Shown: in pieces, positions 12,473 to 24,359 of the stretch
How the letters are laid out: the number at the start of each line of letters is the position of its first letter
Position numbering within the stretch: the stretch's first letter is position 1
From: Gymnopilus junonius
Taxonomy: Eukaryota; Basidiomycota; Agaricomycetes; Agaricales; Galerinaceae
Length of the DNA stretch: 64,000 nucleotides
Direction of reading: 5' to 3'
Assembly: GCA_015501075.1 (NCBI GenBank)
Contig: JADNYJ010000133.1
Coordinates: forward strand, 50,098 to 114,097
Translations under genes and position numbers: made by a program
The notes under the pieces: generated by a model
Database searches by the model: none
Told to the model about the DNA's origin: nothing
What the model saw: only the letters and a program-made list of their open reading frames with translations

Positions 12473-12739
12473 CCTGAGGCTCCATTTCGAATACCATTCT
12501 GGATTGATACCCCCCGATACCACGGGATGTTTCCACTGTAATTCGTGCATTACCCTTGGTCTTACAGGATCAAGACCGTATATGTATACCATGTTTTTGT
12601 TGCTGTCAACTTGTTCAGTCTGGCAACTCTCTCCTCAGCAGCCTTCCAACTTTGCTGGACGTTAACCGAAGAACTTCTAAATCGAGGGAGCGCTCCTCGC
12701 GCCGGTGTTAACGTAGGAACATAGGCTTTAGGGGCAACA

Positions 12740-13250
12740 TTTGTGGTGCAACTTCTGACCTTACCTGCGTCAATGATTCAGGTGTTCTGTTTGATCTTTT
12801 CGGAGAAGCATTTGTGCCCCTTCGCTGGACCGGGTGCAATTTCAAGAGAGCTTCGGGCTCTTTGCCGTCAAAGCACAGGGACTTCGTGATAAACATATAT
12901 ATAGCTTGAAACCACTACATTTTTGCTGGACCCACAATGAGTTCGAGGGTTCTTTCTTCTGGGGTGCTTTCTTTCCCTTCGAGTTCGCCATCTTCCTGGA
13001 TATGTGTTACCATTTCTATAACCCGGTCCGTTGTAATGCATGTCATAAAAGTTCTTGCTTCTGAAGAACAATGTCGACGGTGATCCGTATCATGGAATTG
13101 TTCTATTTCGTTTCATAGTTGCACATCATATGGCGTACATTTTTTCCGAGGCTCGACTGAGGCACACTTAGTTTGCATCAAGACTATTGGTCCATGTATT
13201 ACTTACTCGGCGTCGGGTCAGTAAATTAAATCGGCATTGTACTACACTAC
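12740..13250 (+). pseudogene. Decayed coding relic of unknown family (partner of the one at 1400-1880)
   Basis: Aligns with the minus strand of 1400-1880 over about 500 bases and occupies the same place upstream of a FunK1 5' region. The fragments FDLFGEAFVPLRW and ITRSVVMHVIKVLASEEQ look coding, but no frame stays open through the region. Not recognised. Confidence 0.45.
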
Positions 13251-13820
13251 TATTGAACGACCTTGTTAGCCAAACAATCTAACCGCTTATCGATCGCGCT
13301 ATCCATTTGGCGAAAACAAATGGAAATACCTGATTGATCCTGTTCGTGTTGGCAGTGAACTCCCTTCTCTTCTCCGTTTCCATTACTTTGGGTTATCGGA
13401 TATCTGACAATCTTGGCGATGAACTTAGACATTCCAACGCTCGAGACTTGGAGGGGCAAACAAATACAAGGCACTTCCAACTTTCGGGTACCTACTCAAG
13501 TTCCAGGTCTGAGAAGATACCCTAGACTCATTGATTGCCTTCGCCTATCACTTCTCTTGTGGGCCTTACTTGGGCCTTACCTATGATTTTATGGAAAGGA
13601 AATTCAATCAAAACTATGGAAGTAGAAAGTAGTGAACTTGAAGTGTTGTAGAGAATTTGTATAATGTTGACCAACTTTGAAATCACCAAACCGTACAAGA
13701 TACAATTGGCTGGAAAACATGGTGGGACACAAGTTTCCACTCTTACTGGAGCCGAGGCTGAAAAGAAAACTGGCTTAGAATTCGGAACGCTTCTTGCCGA
13801 TTCCATCAAAGTTGCCTCAC

Positions 13821-15514
13821 GAGGGCTCACTTTCTATCAGGCTCCTAAAACCAGCCTCTAGTATCACTTGCAAGAGCTTCACCTGAGAGCGGGACACAGT
13901 GTTGCATCAGAGAAATACAAATATTTTGACATACAAACAAATGTACAAACAAACCTAAGAGCTCAAGCTCGCGATATAGAGGCTGGCATTTTATAGATTC
14001 ACGTGATCTGCGTGGGCAATGTCAAGGCTGTTTTTACAGTGTGACGCGCAGGTGCGTCACCAGAACCATGCCCAATTTGGAACTGCTGAATTTCCCCCCT
14101 TGTCCACTACAATTAGGAGGTAAACCCCTTTCCTCATGTCAATTTAGCCATGCTGCTTGTTCAAACAGTTAAAGATAAATACAATTAGCACAATTAGCAA
14201 TTATGCCACTTGAATAAGTGAGAAACATGCAAGGTAACCTTCCCATCATGTTATTGTAATGAGTGCAAGTGAATGGGTTCACCTAATTGTACACAAAAAT
14301 ACAGCTCTCCTGCTCATTCACACTAGAATTATGGTAACCAGTAATGGTAGACACATTATTAAAGAAAACTCACACCTAATTTGCATAAATACAGGGGAAG
14401 GAACTTAATACTTGAAAGAATTATTGGATTAACAGCCCACAATGCCTCTCCCTCATTGCTCTGCAGTTGATGATGTTCTCCGTGCCTTCGAGCATGTGAG
14501 CATCGATATCAGTGGCCTCCTGCTGTAAAAAAACCCTTGATGGTTGCCCACGCAGATCACGTGAATCTATAAAATGCCAGCCTCTATATCGCAAGCTTGA
14601 GCCCTTAGCTTTGTTTGTACACCAAAATATTTGACCGTGTTTGCTCTCTGATGAAACACATGTGTCCCGCTCTCAGATGAAGCTCTTGCGAGCGATACTA
14701 GAGGCTGGTTTTAGGAGCCTGACTTTCTATAGGTGTGGGCCAAATACGATATAACTGAGTTTGAAAATATAATCATGTACAAACAAAGTAACTCGGCCAA
14801 ATAATGCAGCTACTTCGACATGTTCTGGGGCGCGAAAGTCCGGAACCAGAGCATAAATCAGTGAGATGAGTCTGATTCCCGAACATGAGGTAAATTTTAG
14901 ACTATTTGACCTTTTCCTTAGCTCGGGATGCCACTCAATGAACACCACTGTACAAGGAAACTCATTAGGTCAGCACAGTCAGGTGATGAACTGGCCCTTC
15001 TGCATACATTCTTTCGAAGATTGGAAGGCATCTGGAGAGCTTGAAAAATAAGATAAAATTTTTAATCTGGGTAACATTTAAAGAGGATGGGGAGGGTGCA
15101 CAAAGCACGCTAGAAAAATAAATAATCCTGGTCATTTGAGGTAGATAAATCAAAAATCCACCCTGTTCTCCTCCCCACCCTGGAGTATTTGAAAGGCATC
15201 TATGCAATTCACAGTTCTTGGTGCATATGCATATTGAGAGGGCCGTGCGAAGCATGGTAGGAAAAAATAATGTGCTACTCAGACCTACCCAAATCAAGGA
15301 CCAGATCAATTTCATACCCAAATGCGCAAAAGCACGCCTCGAAAAATGGACTGCTTTCGGCCCCTGCAGATTTCATCAAATCATGGCATGCTAGATGACC
15401 TTCACCTATATAGACACTGCGTGATTTATTTATTTCTTCCCTCCCTTCTTCGATTTAATTTATTTAATTTTATTTAATATTAGGCAGGCCCACACCTATA
15501 GAAAGTGAGCCCTC
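13821..15514. mobile_element. Non-autonomous TIR transposable element (outer element)
   Basis: Terminal inverted repeats of about 28 bases (starting GAGGGCTCACTTTCTATAGG) bound this element: the left end is at 13821-13837 continued at 14731, the right end at 15488-15514. Flanks TGCCTCAC and TGAGTCAC look like a worn 8-9 base target duplication. The homologous site in the FunK1 upstream region near 25512-25520 (TTGCGTCAC) appears uninterrupted. Without the inner element and its duplication the element is about 0.8 kb and has no transposase-like frame. It splits the upstream region of the FunK1 copy starting at 15813. Confidence 0.75.
13838..14721. mobile_element. Nested long-TIR element with perfect 9-base target duplication
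   Basis: An 884-base element starting CAGGCTCCTAAAACCAGCC has inverted repeats of nearly 200 bases (13838 to about 14040, and about 14520 to 14721), clearly similar with scattered differences. It is flanked on both sides by ACTTTCTAT (13829-13837 and 14722-14730), a perfect 9-base duplication made from the outer element's own left terminus. Long TIRs with a 9-base duplication are typical of Mutator-like (MULE) elements. No transposase is encoded, so it would be non-autonomous. Insertion order is clear: this is the younger element. Confidence 0.88.
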
Positions 15515-15599
15515 ATGAGTCACGACGTGTTCTACTCATCCTTGTTCGCGTGCTTGTTAGCTGACCATTCCATAACTCGGGAATATGGTCGGGTATCTG

Positions 15600-15812
15600 A
15601 TCCTGATGATCTGGGTGATAAACATGGCTATTCTGTCCGATTATAGCAGATTCACCGAAGGTCACGTGTAGAGATACAGTCCAGATTTTGCTGCTTGCGA
15701 ACTGTCACGAATCGCGATTTGGAAACAGTAAAGGGCACGCACTGTTGAATGGCTTAAAAGGCTGGCCATTACAGGACATTTTCTTTAGAATACCCCCCCA
15801 GGTGTACACAAG
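15600..15812 (+). promoter_or_regulatory. Conserved FunK1 upstream region
   Basis: About 200 bases here match 25600-25801 and its mirror at 654-855. Shared blocks include AATATGGTCGGGTATCTGAT, GATAAACATGGCTATTCT, and a TATA-like CTTAAAAGGCTGG about 40-60 bases before the leader-exon ATG. Retention in three copies suggests promoter function or recent common origin. It lies just downstream of the outer TIR element. Confidence 0.55.
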
Positions 15813-16585
15813 ATGTCGACCACTCGACCACATCTTTCGACACTGAACAAGAAGGGTTTGGCATCATGTAGTTTGGCTGGTAACACCCAATACAAGTGCG
15901 TGACTGCCGCTTACCTTTCTCAATCACTGTGACTGATGTGCTCTATGTCATGCTCCAAAGGCAGGATGATATTAAGGAAGATCTTGCGATAGACCTCAAG
16001 AACGTTGTGAAATGTGGCTTTAACAACCTTGTCAAGTACTTCTTGTACTTAGGTTTGAAGGAATTGAGCACAAAGAAAAGGGAATTGGATCGATACCAGT
16101 CCCAGATCGAGGATCTGCAGCGGGAATGCCTCTATCCAAGCATCAACAACAATGGCAGAAAGGTCATTCCTCAATCAAGTGATGCTGGAAGCCCTGCCGA
16201 GGGTAGTTCAATGACCGAGAGCACTGGGCAGGGAAAGGCGACTGGTTCCCCTATCACACAGCAGCCGGAGAAGGCAAAAGCAGGGCCACTCGAGAAGGAC
16301 CTGGTGGAGAAGAGGGAGGGTATACTGAATAAACTGCTTACTACTGCCATCAAAGAGGTCGTCCCCATTGTGAACAGTTGCAACATCAAGAAATTATTGA
16401 TTGAATTGTGAGTTTCTTCCTACTTTGATGTTCAATGTTGGTCCTGATGTGCAATGATAGTCATAACTTATTACGGAAGGACCTTGAAAAGCAGTGCTAT
16501 GGCCCCTACGTCAAGCTCTGCAATGCAGCCCTCAACAAGTTGAAGAATGTCGATGATGGTGCAAATCTTCCATTGCGGCCAGGCC
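15813..16585 (+). pseudogene. FunK1 gene, 5' piece of a split copy
   Basis: Leader exon 15813-15895 (MSTTRPHLSTLNKKG...), exon 2 15961-16407 (DIKEDLAIDLKNVVKCGF, LVKYFLYLGL), and the start of exon 3 at 16461 (RKDLEKQCYGPYVKLCNA) join in frame exactly as in the 25802 copy. Homology stops near 16585 after LPLRPG. The rest of the gene is found about 5.4 kb away at 22035-24359, starting at MLDIRFQVNDP, the next residues expected. The intervening DNA holds an antisense gene and a helicase fragment, so this is one gene split by an insertion or a chain of insertions. Confidence 0.82.
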
Positions 16586-19500
16586 CCACGAGCCCTTTTT
16601 TCCGACCATTGCATATTATGCTCCATAGAGTGATGACCTGAATGATATAGTGAGAGACTTATATTTGGGAGTCTCAAGCATGTACCTTTCAGCTTTTTCT
16701 TCAAGGAGACATTTAATCCCATGTCTTCAGACCAAGCAAAGCTTTTCAAATATGGGTCTTCTGGATCCTCTATTAGTGCCCAGCGGTATGTGGCTACATG
16801 TGACACTCCATCCTCAAGGAATCCTTTGATCAGCTCGACCAGCATGGCAAGCCGGCTCTGCATGCCCTTGAGCACCTTGGTAGCATTTGGCGCATTTGTC
16901 GCATTTGTGTTGTAGTCGCTTGCATCCAGTTTTTCTTGATAGCGCAGGATCACTCTGATTTGACCAGAGAGATATTGTGTCCGAATTTCGCTTGGGGGAA
17001 CCATCATGGAACCCATAGACACATCATAGCATTCTTGGAACCAGGAGAGGATCTCCGCGCAGTTATTCTGTGATAATTCCCAGTTATGTTGGTCTTTCAG
17101 GGGTTCATGAATATCGCACTCATTGCTCGAAATGGCTGAGAAGACCGGGAAAAGGGTGATGGCATTGTAAAGGATGAGGAAGTCAATTAGTCCTTTTTTT
17201 GTTCCAATTTCTATGAGGTGGTGGTCTATGTATCATCAGTAGTCTAAAATTTCAGGTATAATTTTATGGTGCACCAGGAGTTGGATTGGCAGTAACCTCT
17301 AGGAGTTCTTCATGATAAAAAGAAACCAAATGTCCAAGGAGCTTTCTACATTTTTCTGCATGAGTGGTGTTTGTAATGAGGTGACCAGAAAGTGTGGTGT
17401 GTATGAGCCCATAACACGTTTGCCTTATGATTGAGGTGGCCAAGAAATGACCACCATGAGCAATGGTGGGCGTAGGTGTAAAGACATAATGTGGTGTATT
17501 TGGCCGCATCAAGCTTCAAAGACTGAGTTTTGATCAAAATTGAGGTTGGTTACGACTCACAGCATATCTCCAGCAGTTAGGGGAACAATGACCATGCTCC
17601 ATCTGTCATCATTCACCTGGCCGACGTCCAGGTCCCCCAGAAAAGTGTCGATGTTAGCGAAGTCTGGGTTAGATTTGGGTGGTGTTGCTATAACCCACAG
17701 CTTTTTTCCTTCTTCATTTTTAATCTCTATCATGGTTGTGACGCCTTCAGCATTGCAATGCCAGTCACTGTGAGCACCCGCGGTTGCCACCAAAGAAAAA
17801 TGGAACTCGTGGACCAGTTCAGGCTCCATGCCTTTGCACAATGGAAGCCCCACCGTCATCTGCCATGCATGGTTGTCTGAGCTTAGCTGGAAGGGTAAGT
17901 GGACCCTGTTTACAGCTGCAATGCTAAGGGCATTCAATGCCTTTCCATCGGGCTGATTGAACTGATGAAGGATTTCCGCTCGGTTGACTAACCTGAGCCT
18001 CTTTGTCCCCACGTCGGCATTCGACCTTTCATCATATATATCCATGCTCATGTCTGTCAAGCATATGTGATCAGCACTCGAAGCATTCATCCTTCATTAA
18101 GAAAGTGATTACCATTGACCTCTATCACTTGAGTATGTCTAAATAGCTTCCCTATTTCTTCGGCGCCAAAGTGAGGGTATTTATTCGCGGCTTTATTGCC
18201 TGTTATTAGCAGGTTATGCATCGAGAAAATGTCCTGGAGCTCCTTTGTTGAGCTATGCTCAAACTCCTCCTTGGATAATATTTTCACTCCCCCTGGTTCA
18301 TCAGAATCCTGAACGGCCTGTGCTACTTTGATGATATTCATGAAAGCATCCAAATTGTTTTGAAACTGGGGAAATGGTTAAAGAAAGTGCTGAAAGCAAA
18401 ATCATCAACTTACATGGAAGCGAGGCGTAACTTTCACATCTCCATTTTCTTTCACACCACGTATTTTTATCTCAGGCCCACGCAGCTTCAACAGAAGTTG
18501 AATTTCAAAGGGAAACAGGCTATTTTTCTGCAGGAATCAACTCACCACTTTGAAGTTACCCTTAGGAAGATCATTTGGTCACGGAAGGTCCTAAAGAGGT
18601 TGTTAAACAGTTAGTGACCCCTTTCCCACTACAAAATAATTTCAGCCAAGCTCAAAACGAACCTTCTCCAAATCCATTGTCAGGTCAATCACCTCTCTCT
18701 TCTTGCTGGCCAATCCAACAATCTGGGCCCGCAATTCTGCAGACCTTGGGGTTTTCTTTCTCACTGCACCTGTCCTGGGAGGCTGTTTGGAAAATGCAAG
18801 AGCTGGCTTGGAAGGCTTCAAAGAGGAAAGTGAGGGACCCTTGGTGGAATTCCTGGAAAAGTGCTCTCTTGATGAGACCTTTGCGCCATTGGAGGGGCCG
18901 ATAGGGTTGACTTCACATTGGAATCATCTGAACTCTCTGAACTCTCATTGTCAGAGGGTGGCGCAGAAGGAGCATCAGCTCGCCTCCCAGAGGAGCACTT
19001 TCTTGATGAGAGCTTTGCGCCATTGGAAGAGGTGACAGAGGTAGACCTTTCATCTGAACTCTCTGAACTCTCATTGTCGGAGGGTGGCGCGGAAGGAGTG
19101 TCAGCTCGCCTCCCAGAGGAGCGCTTTCTTGATGAGAGCTTTGCGCTGTTGGAAGGGGTGATAGAGGTCGACTTCGCTGAACTCTCATTTTGGAAGGTGA
19201 GCTGGAAGGAGCACCATCTGTAATTCGCTTTGGATGGGAGGGAGTGGGGGCTAAAATGGGTCGAACTGAAGCATTGCCCACTGGAGGTGTATTTGATGGC
19301 TGAGGAGGTGCATTTCCTGTTGTTGTGGTCTGGCCTGAAGCTGCTGTTAAGTAAATAACTTGGTCATTCATAGGGAGGCATTCTTGGTTGAGGTCCATTT
19401 GGGCACCGAGAACCTCATCCTCAACTTCCTTCTCATCAGATGAGTCTCCCTGCTCTGAAACTGCACATTTTTCAAAGGGGTCAGACCATTTATAGGCTAC

Positions 19501-21236
19501 CTACCAGAAACAAGAGCTGCACCTCTGAAGCTGGTGGTCCGAGTGTCAGTTTCCATCTCTTCAATGACAGGAGAACTTGGAGAAATATGGTCACCGCTCT
19601 CCATTGCATTGGCATTAAATGCTGCATTGAGCGCCTGAGCTAGTCCGACAGAATTCTCTGATTCAGCTGACTTTCTTTGTCTATTTGAGAATGACTTTGC
19701 ATTAGACATGGTGGTAGTTGAGGCTGTATTGGCCAGGATGCACTCAAGTGAGACAGTGATAGTGGAGATAAAATAAGGGTGACCTTTACCATTGCTGGGC
19801 TCTGATTGACTGAGTCCAATTTCAGGAATGGGATGAGATCCTGTGGCTTGTGAAATTACTATAGAAAGACAAAGCTATAATGGAATTACCTCTGATGAAC
19901 CACTGCCTAACGTCAGGTGTACATTTTGCACCTTCTCCACTGGGAGGGCTTTCAATAAGCTGGCCAAGAAATCTGAAGGCTTCAGTTCCCTTGATGACAG
20001 TTTGAGAATGAGTAGCCAGAGTATTTGTTCAACTTCTACAATAAGAGGGGGTTTTTCGTTGCCTAGACTCTCAAAAGCCTTTGAAAAAAATCAATCAGCT
20101 CATGACTCTCAATGAAAAAGACACCTACCTGAATCAGGGCATGTTTGCCTGTGGTGAATGCTGTCTTGTTCACTTGAAATAGGCAGAGTGGGCTGATGAA
20201 TAATGCATGAAGGAGAATCAATCGCCTTTGTTGATCTGCTTTATCCGCTTCAACTGAGTCTCTGCAATGAAGAAACATTAATTTCAGAGAATAGGAATTA
20301 ATATGTAACACACAAGCTATTAGATCTGTTACCTCGCTTTAACAGCGCGCCTTCTTCATCTGGCTTATTAAATCCAGCAATGATGCTAGCCACGTCAATG
20401 AAGTTTGAAAGGATCTTCAAACCCTTCCTTTTCGTTGTGCAGAAGCGACTCCATTGGAGGAGGTAATCTTGATTGTCAGTGCTGTCTTCTACATCCAGGG
20501 AGGAGATCTTTGCCAATGTTTTTCTGACTAAATCGGGAAGCGATGTAAGCAATAGTGGCCAGTCTTCCAGAGTCTTCCAATTCTGATTCACTAGAATTTC
20601 AGCCTTTTGTAAATTACTTGGAATAAAATGTGTACCTGGCCTAGTGGCTGCTGTGTCCCAGGTCGGATGGGAGCTTTGCTTTTGTCAGGTGAGAAGATAT
20701 CGTGCAGGATGTCAGCAAGGCGATAAACCATGGTTATTTCAGCCCTTAGTTCCCAATATGTGTTGTCTCCATCAGAAACATGAGAAGTTGCAGCACCTAA
20801 GGTGTTGGATTCTGAAAGGGAGAGCTGGACTGCTCTCCACTGTTCTTTGGCTTTGGGACGGCTAGATGTGAGAAGGGCCTCCTCAAAAGTGTTCAATTTC
20901 TTCAAGAAGGGCTAATGGCATGTCTAAATTTACATATTTCAATTTTAAAACTTTATGTACCACAAAACTGTGATCAGAGGGCAAAAGCTCAGTAAGTGTA
21001 TGGGTTGAAAGCAATGCCTGGGTGGTCCAAGGCCCATTTCTGAGTTGATCCAAGATTATGCACATCGGAGAACCAGTGGGAAATTTTATAGGGCTGTTTA
21101 AAATCCCCAAATTAAGATGAGAGGAATTGGTTGGGCTTGCAGACATAGTAGTATTGCGAGGTGAAGGAAAAGGCAGATGCAGATCAAAATGAAGTGTAAG
21201 TGTGACAGGGTATGACATTGAGTCACACTCAGCCAT
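16586..21236 (-). CDS. Multi-exon JmjC/cupin-like protein, inserted antisense in FunK1
   Basis: A long spliced gene. The first exons 21236-20961, 20911-20636 and 20582-20333 join in frame with normal GT...AG introns; several more exons follow. The early part is helical (WKTLEDWPLLLTSLPDLVR, PPLIVEVEQILWLLILKL), and the middle has a Ser-rich repeated region (18925-19180). The later part resembles a JmjC-type double-stranded beta-helix: GAHSDWHCNAEG offers an H-x-D metal pair, and WSMVIVPLTAGDML, then WMRPNTPHYVFTP...GGHF supplies a distal histidine. Such enzymes are Fe(II)/2-oxoglutarate dioxygenases, but the substrate is unknown and the assignment is by motif only. The 3' end reads into FunK1 antisense sequence, so the true stop is unclear; it may be truncated at the junction near 16586-16640. 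An ATG at 21147 is an alternative start. Confidence 0.6.
18925..19180 (-). repeat. 126-base tandem repeat inside the JmjC-like gene
   Basis: Two full units with a 126-base period (starting 18925 and 19051) and a partial unit on each side. The period is 42 codons, so copy number can change without breaking frame. On the minus strand one frame reads Ser-rich repeats such as SDNESSESSDE and NGAKLSSRK, consistent with a disordered linker. Confidence 0.85.
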
Positions 21237-21562
21237 TCATTCATCACATGATGTGGTCTCAAACTTTTGCAGTGCTTCATCACGTTACCTGCCTCACATA
21301 CTTAATGGCATTTCCCCTGCCAATTCATTAGACCAGAGGCTGATCTGTCTATGAAGGACAGCAAGCTGTAATCTGTCGATAGACAGACTGGGGTATATGA
21401 GTTTAAATCCCCGTAGCACTCATTCTTCCAAGTATTTCTAAGAACCATTAAATCTGACCAACCCTAAACTTCGCCTCAGCCAGGCGCGTCGCGTCGCGTC
21501 TTCCCTCATACAGTCCACGCACATTCGGTGCACCGTAAGGCGTATAGCTTATGAGAAGACGT

Positions 21563-22025
21563 TGTTATTGACCCTACCACAGATTCTCTACGTGAAGCAA
21601 TCGAAAATATACGCAATCTGCCAGCTGAACTCCTCCTACAAGAATACCAGGCTCAGATACCAGCTGAACTCGCTCCTGCCCAGGAATTCTGGTCTGTATT
21701 TGACGAAAAGCAACTCCATGTTGGTATTCGAAGCTGTCTTTTGCTCTGGACTATATCTGGGTCTTGTATGATACCTCGGGAATTTCAACTGTGTGCAATA
21801 ATAGCGACAATGTCTGGACAAGACTCTTTAATCAATGTTGGTACTGGAAAGGGGCAAAACTCTCTGCATGATTCTACCCTGTCTGCTATCTCCAAGGACT
21901 ATTTCTGTTATATTTTATCCTCTCAAGCAATTGCAAATTGTTCAAGTCCTTGAATTTGAGCACTATCATGTCAAGGCTGTTGCTATAAATGAGGACACAC
22001 CCCATGACCAGGATCTCTGGAAGGT
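21563..22025 (+). pseudogene. RecQ-type DNA helicase fragment
   Basis: Translated segments read IENIRNLPAELLLQEYQAQIP, then MIPREFQLCAIIATMSGQDS, a Walker A motif (GTGKG then KT after a frame change), LPCLLSP and YPLKQLQ. This is the order seen at the start of RecQ-like helicase domains (motifs 0 and I). One extra G in the run at 21849-21854 breaks the frame inside the Walker A motif. Only the N-terminal piece is present; it joins FunK1 sequence at about 22030. It is probably a captured or left-behind fragment of a dispersed helicase gene. Confidence 0.7.
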
Positions 22026-22034
22026 TTGCCTCAA

Positions 22035-24359
22035 GAACAATACTGTATACATGTTGGATATTCGGTTTCAAGTCAATGACCCCAACCAAATCTCGTCCCG
22101 CTTTGAAGGAGGGGTTGTCGATCTTGGTTGTAGTCCGGACGTCTTGGCGTCGACTAGAGCAGCGCTGTCAAAAATCCACCAATGTACGGATGCAAACCTT
22201 GAGGACCGTCTTCCTTCGGGGCTTCAATGGGATATCCCTCTCACATGTCACGAATTCAAAGTCCACAACAAAGGCAATCCTGCTGGATGGATGCCTGAGC
22301 TTAAAGCTGGGTATACTTACACGGATAATCCTAACCCGACAGAGTCCCTGCTACCGGTGGAAACGATGGACGTCGTAATGCAGGAGGAGCGGGAGTGCTC
22401 AGCAGCTGGAGCAGATAGCCAAATTGGAGGTGGTTCGAAATGATCCAATGAAGTTGCAAACCTTGGTAGTGTTCAACAACAGCCTCCAGCGAAGAGGGTT
22501 AAAGGGTCCAAGACCCAGAAATCAGACCCGAAGTCAAAGGGCCGCACCCTGGTACTACCCCTGCTGGCTCTGCTTCTCATCCTGTTCCAGTTGAGAGTCA
22601 GTCTAAAAAAAGCAGTTGAAGGCTGCGTCCAGTGCACTTCATATGCCTTGGAGATGATGTCCTATAGTGCGGGTGTTCATCACGTTATTAATGTACTTTT
22701 TACGGGTGTGTTTCTCTCTCATTCATTATTCTTATTCTCATTTTGACTTTGACTGATTCTGGCAGATGGTGTCCTATGGGTTTGGTACTATGATCGACAA
22801 GGCATCGTACAAGCGGCTGGTATTAACATCTGCCATAATTTCCCCCATTCCTCGGTTCTCCTTCTTGCTTTCCAATGCTTTTCATTAGAGATTGGGGCAT
22901 CATACCCGAACTTAATCCTGAGGCAGAACGACAGCATAGCGCAGCTCCGGAAGAAGGTCGTAAGAACAAGAAATCTGGAAAAGGCAAGAGAAAGCTGCTG
23001 AAGGAAATAAGGAACATACTGCCCCGTGATTCAAACTCGATCTAGGAGAAGTACTGGACACGTCTAAGGAAACCAAGACCCCGGCCAATTTGGACATCGA
23101 TGGAGCTGGTAGAATTTCAAGTGTCGAACTCAACATGAGTGAGTTCTTGTCCTATCAGCTGCATTGTCTTTCGGGGAGGGCTACTGCTGTCGTCTCAGCC
23201 ACAGGATATCGGAAAAGGGGGCCCAACATTCAAATGGTCTGTAAAATGTACCACCCGGAGGTTCAACGTCGCCATGAAGGCCTGACAATGGAGGTCATAT
23301 ATGACATAGCCAAGGAGGACCAAGCAAAGGCAAATCATGATCAAAAGAGGTCTGAGCTCGGACTACCGAGCATGCTCAAACACCTTCCTTCATTCTACTT
23401 TTATTGTGATGTGAAAGGGACTACGACACATCACATAAGGAGCATGGTCGGTCACAATTGGGACGGTCACCGTACGATGAGAATCATTGGTATGAAGCAG
23501 TTGAAGAAGATCACAACCGTCAAAGGATGGGAGTTCATCAAAGCCTGGCTCGAGGGCGTCGTCTGTAAGTCAAATTCTTCACAGGAAGTTAATCTAGTAA
23601 TTCACATATCACTTTTTTCCAGGCCATTCATTTCTGTGGCAAAATTTTGTCGAACACGGCGACCCCAGCCTCAGTAACCTCATGTACGATCCAGTTGAGA
23701 AGTGTGGTGTATTGACCGACTTTGATCTTTCCTTGCTTCAATGGGAACCTCGGGTCTTTGGAACTGACAGGACTGGCACCATTCCATTCATGGCATTGGA
23801 CCTTTTGACATCTCAATATTGGACTGGGTACAGAGCTCGCTACTACCACCATGAACTTGAGTCGTTCCTCTGGATTCTGCCATATGTGTTTCTTCTGTAT
23901 CAAGATGGGAAGCGCAAGGGCACCGCCATCGAAGATTGGATCACATCATCCTATGACTCTTGCTTTGCAGCGAAGCTGACTTTTCTTTCAAAGATAAATG
24001 ATGCTAAATCTAAGGTGCAGTCTGACTTCAAAAACTGTTGGGTGCTTGCCAGCGCTCTATGTAGAACTTTGCGCCATGGTTACGGCGTGATTTTAGACAC
24101 TAGGGATGACTTCAACACGAGAAACCTTGACCTCGACAACTTTGAACAAGAGAATCTTAACATTTCAAGCACCCTCTGGGAAAACTTCTACAAGCAGCTG
24201 GAGAAAAGCTTGTCAGAAGATGTAAATGCTGCAGACTGCACCCTCTTGTTGGATCGCATTGAATACTTCAAGCCCAACTTTGACCTCTCAATTGACAAAA
24301 GGCGAACAATTTACGACGAACTTTACATCAAATATAGCAAGATCCTCCATCCCACATAA
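22035..24359 (+). pseudogene. FunK1 gene, 3' piece of a split copy
   Basis: Picks up FunK1 at MLDIRFQVNDPNQISS, the point where the 15813-16585 piece stops. The regulatory exon is broken by a stop at about 22441 and later frame changes, but YALEMMSYSAGVHHVINVLF survives. The kinase part is well kept: MVCKMYHPEVQRRHEG, RIIGMKQLKKITTVKGWEF (exon to 23564), then exon 23623-24359 with HGDPSLSNLMYDP, LTDFDLSLLQWEPR, HHELESFLWILPY and the tail YSKILHP. It follows the helicase fragment in the same orientation. Without its 5' half it should be non-functional. Confidence 0.85.

Noticed and set aside
18918..19398. Repetitive open frames on both strands in the tandem repeat
   Set aside because: The 126-base period keeps several frames open by chance; only the frame continuous with the JmjC-like gene was considered coding.
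16586..22030. The insertion as a Helitron
   Set aside because: The helicase piece is RecQ-like with no Rep motif, and I saw no TC start, CTRR end or terminal hairpin at the junctions.
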